A stretch of 64,000 nucleotides of DNA from Nageia nagi (Eukaryota > Pinophyta): NCBI GenBank assembly GCA_050084985.1, contig JBITNC010000001.1:77128001-77192000 (forward strand). The letters are read 5' to 3'. Below, piece after piece: positions 62,355 through 64,000 of the stretch. Every line of letters starts with the position of its first letter. Positions within the stretch are counted from its first letter, which is position 1. The position numbers and the translations under genes are program-made. The notes beneath the pieces are model-generated. The model was not told the DNA's origin. It saw nothing but the letters and a program-made list of their open reading frames with translations, and did not search any database.

Positions 62355-62640
62355 ATATCACGACTTAAAAATTTAAGTAAGCATGCATCATGCATTAAAA
62401 ATTTAAGTCCTAAGCATACTTAGTATTCAATTCATAACATGCATTGTATCATGACTTAAAAATTTAAGTAAGCATGCATCATGCATTAAAAATTTAAGTC
62501 CTAAGCATACTTATGCATTCTTAACATTTAAGCATACTTATAACATGCATTCTATCATGACTTAAAATTTACGTAAGCATGCATCATGCATTAGAAATTT
62601 AAGTCCTAAGCATGTTTTAGCATTCAAATAAGATACATGC
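62355..62640 (-). repeat. Palindromic AT repeats, about 90-106 bp period
   Basis: Three copies of a unit with GACTTAAAAATTTAAGTAAG, CATGCATCATGCATTA and AAATTTAAGTCCTAAGCATA (+ strand reading), starting near 62362, 62453 and 62559. Counterpart of 31880-32170 in Copia-C. Confidence 0.8.
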
Positions 62641-62974
62641 ATCTAGATAAAATTTAAGTAAAAAATTTATACCAAGGCCCCCCCTTGTTACTTAAAGTTT
62701 TATCCCTTTTAACTATGCTTAGAGAGTGCATATGCAGTTAATTTAAAACAGGCAATGTGGAGGAAAAGATGAGAAATAGTCTAAGTACTCCTAAGGGCAT
62801 TTAATGGAGCAATTGACTTGGAAGCAAGTAAAAAATACCTAAGAAGAAGAAGTGTGCAAGTGGGAAGAGGAGACCCATACCCAAATTTTTAAATGCTGTG
62901 GAAGGCTTTGTCTACCTTATGAAAATAAAAAATAAAAAAATAGCCTAAGTCAATAATCATTAAATGCTTAGTAG

Positions 62975-63150
62975 GAGGAAGGAGGAAGAGGAGGCTGGGC
63001 GGCAGGCGGTAGGGGAGACCAAAGTCGGTCGAGGGGCTAAGCATGAAGCGCGTGGGTGGAGGCGGCAGGTCGCGTGGGGTGGCTGTTGACCATCCCAGCC
63101 GCGGAGATAAGTCAGCGAGGAGGGAGACGTCGTTGCACATGGCGAAAGCG
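62975..63150 (-). other. GC-rich leader segment, Copia-D
   Basis: Counterpart of the C-rich block at 21995-22215 in Copia-B (shared TGGTCAACAGCC and CGCGACCT phrases on the minus strand). No gene assigned. Confidence 0.5.
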
Positions 63151-63281
63151 TTCTCCCCTGCTCTCCTAGGCCGTTGTCCGCCTCCGCTGTCTTAAGATTA
63201 AAGCGAGCCCTGCAGAATCAGAGACGAAGCACCAGAGAATGGGACGTCTCCTCTACCATGAGCAGTTGCCGGAGCTTTTAG

Positions 63282-63839
63282 CTAGATTGGGCAGCGGGGA
63301 AAACAGGAGGACGAGGAGGGAGGCGCAACCGACGCGAGGAGTTGTTGGGAGGAGAGCTGGCAAGCAACGTATCCGTTCGGTGCATATCCTGTGATCAACG
63401 ACAGCTCGCGGGACTTCCACAGTTTGCAGGCATGGCTGTTATGGCATGCAGAACGACAACAGGGGACAGAAATCCGGTTTGAAGGAGGTGTTCGGTTATG
63501 GATAAACCCTGTGCCAAATCTCCCTGTGTCTGCATCGTGCATCTTGTCAAGCAATTCACGGACCCATTCAACGTATCCGTTTTGGGTATATCCGGCGATC
63601 AGTGCAAGCCAGAAAACGTGTTGGCATCGTGCAGCCGGCGCGAGGAGGCGAGGAGGAGCGGCGCTGCGGGGCTGAGGAGCGGCGGAGCGCGGTGGGGAAG
63701 GCGGGCATGCACGGGGAGGTGGCCGCGCGGTGGCCACGCAGTGGGAGGTGGCCGCTCGCGCGGGGAGGTGACGGAGGAGCGCGGGAGGAGGCCCCCAACG
63801 TTGAAAAAATGTTGACTCCCCCAATAATTTTTTAAACAA
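63282..63839 (-). CDS. Chimeric 185-codon frame with captured PPR motifs, Copia-D leader
   Basis: Uninterrupted from ATG 63839 to the stop at 63282. Residues 1-78 are a low-complexity Pro/Arg/Ala/Ser run from GC-rich DNA. Residues about 79-100 read LIAGYTQNGYVEWVRELLDK, an almost consensus PLS-class PPR motif, continuing MHDADTGRF. Later LITGYAPNGYV (about 147-157) begins a second motif. PPR arrays bind single-stranded RNA; one and a half motifs would not suffice, so function as a PPR protein is unlikely. It lies inside the candidate leader intron. It may be expressed only if the leader itself is translated. Related cargo, in broken form, is in Copia-B. Confidence 0.55.
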   Translation of the reverse strand: MFKKLLGESTFFQRWGPPPALLRHLPARAATSHCVATARPPPRACPPSPPRSAAPQPRSAAPPRLLAPAARCQHVFWLALIAGYTQNGYVEWVRELLDKMHDADTGRFGTGFIHNRTPPSNRISVPCCRSACHNSHACKLWKSRELSLITGYAPNGYVACQLSSQQLLASVAPPSSSSCFPRCPI

Positions 63840-64000
63840 ATTTATATGATTTAATTTTTATCTAATGACCCCCCTTTGAAATATAGTCATATAATTTTAT
63901 TGTGACCCCCTAAATGTTATGTATTTTGAGTTTAAATAAATGTAAAAAACATAATAACAAAACATTTATATATTTGTGAATATTTTAAATAGATTTAAAA
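63840..64000. other. AT-rich leader end at the window edge
   Basis: Copia-D leader sequence with short G-runs (minus strand AAAGGGGGGTCATTAG and TAGGGGGTCAC). It has no clear counterpart in Copia-B; nothing else recognised. Confidence 0.5.

Larger units (their letters stand above)
54912..64000 (+). other. UCP intron 7, open at the right edge (over 9 kb)
   Basis: Begins GTATAA. It holds unassigned sequence to 55480, a tandem repeat (55480-56160) and Copia-D in the opposite orientation. No exon with the expected C-terminal carrier sequence is seen on the + strand. Confidence 0.75.
56427..64000 (-). mobile_element. Copia-D, antisense in UCP intron 7, runs off the right edge
   Basis: On the minus strand: leader (from beyond 64000 to 61574), gag-pol 61571-57752, hairpin array, purine tract and 3' LTR 56923-56427. 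By comparison with Copia-B the 5' LTR should begin roughly 500 bp past the window. The five bases outside the 3' LTR are AGTGG (56422-56426) on the + strand; a matching copy outside would confirm the insertion. Pol is close to Copia-B and less damaged. Its transcription would oppose that of the uncoupling-protein gene. Confidence 0.93.

Noticed and set aside
54912-64000. Terminal UCP exon(s) on the + strand
   Set aside because: I looked for a GPMAFYKGF- or NFGRLGSWN-like coding stretch after exon 7 and found none; they must lie outside the window or be missing.

Overview
The window is nuclear DNA of a large-genome land plant, most likely a gymnosperm. This rests on very long introns in a plant-type gene, AT-rich spacer packed with LTR retrotransposons, and many decayed pentatricopeptide-repeat (PPR) sequences. 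The lineage is an inference, not a proof. There are no bacterial features.

Layout. 1-500: tail of a decayed Ty1/copia polyprotein. 535-6371: a decayed Gypsy-like element with gag traces only, a 5'-truncated first LTR and tandem repeats before its 3' LTR. 6372-7376 and 15102-15365: two halves of one PPR pseudogene (PLS class with an E-type tail), split by Copia-A (7377-15096). 15425-17010: tandem repeat of about 420 bp. 17340-19970: nothing recognised. 19977-28675: Copia-B, young and structurally complete, TSD TTTCT. 28681-29291: PPR relics. 29297-38275: Copia-C, TSD AAAGT, inserted in another PPR relic that continues at 38276. 38690-40010: non-coding repeats. 40091 onward: promoter and first seven coding exons of a mitochondrial uncoupling protein (plant UCP1/PUMP1 type), coding 40490-54911 on the + strand. 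Its intron 3 is 9.4 kb and its intron 7 exceeds 9 kb; the last exon(s) lie beyond the window. Intron 7 holds Copia-D (56427 to beyond 64000, - strand).

Copia-A to D are one related family. All have a leader of roughly 3 kb between the primer-binding site and gag/pol, and a non-coding segment of about 0.8-1 kb between pol and the 3' LTR. Copies A, B and C have a 5'-splice-like GAG|GTAA about 80-100 nt after the PBS, and B and D have a TTTTTGTAG acceptor two bases before the gag ATG. All four carry the same leader block of about 370-390 nt. B and D carry host-gene fragments in the leader: an FCF1 N-terminus in B and PPR motifs in both. B, C and D carry a tandem array of small hairpins with compensatory stem changes after pol, and A has a degenerate trace. 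All carry a covarying palindrome in U3. I read this as a retrotransposon family whose leader may be a retained intron that holds cargo and a candidate packaging element. That is inference from sequence only.

The only likely functional host gene is the uncoupling protein. Its exon sequence is clean, all visible splice sites are GT-AG, and all three carrier signatures are present. The retrotransposon genes are all broken to some degree. Many of the breaks in B and D are one-base homopolymer differences, so assembly error should be excluded before reading them as biology.
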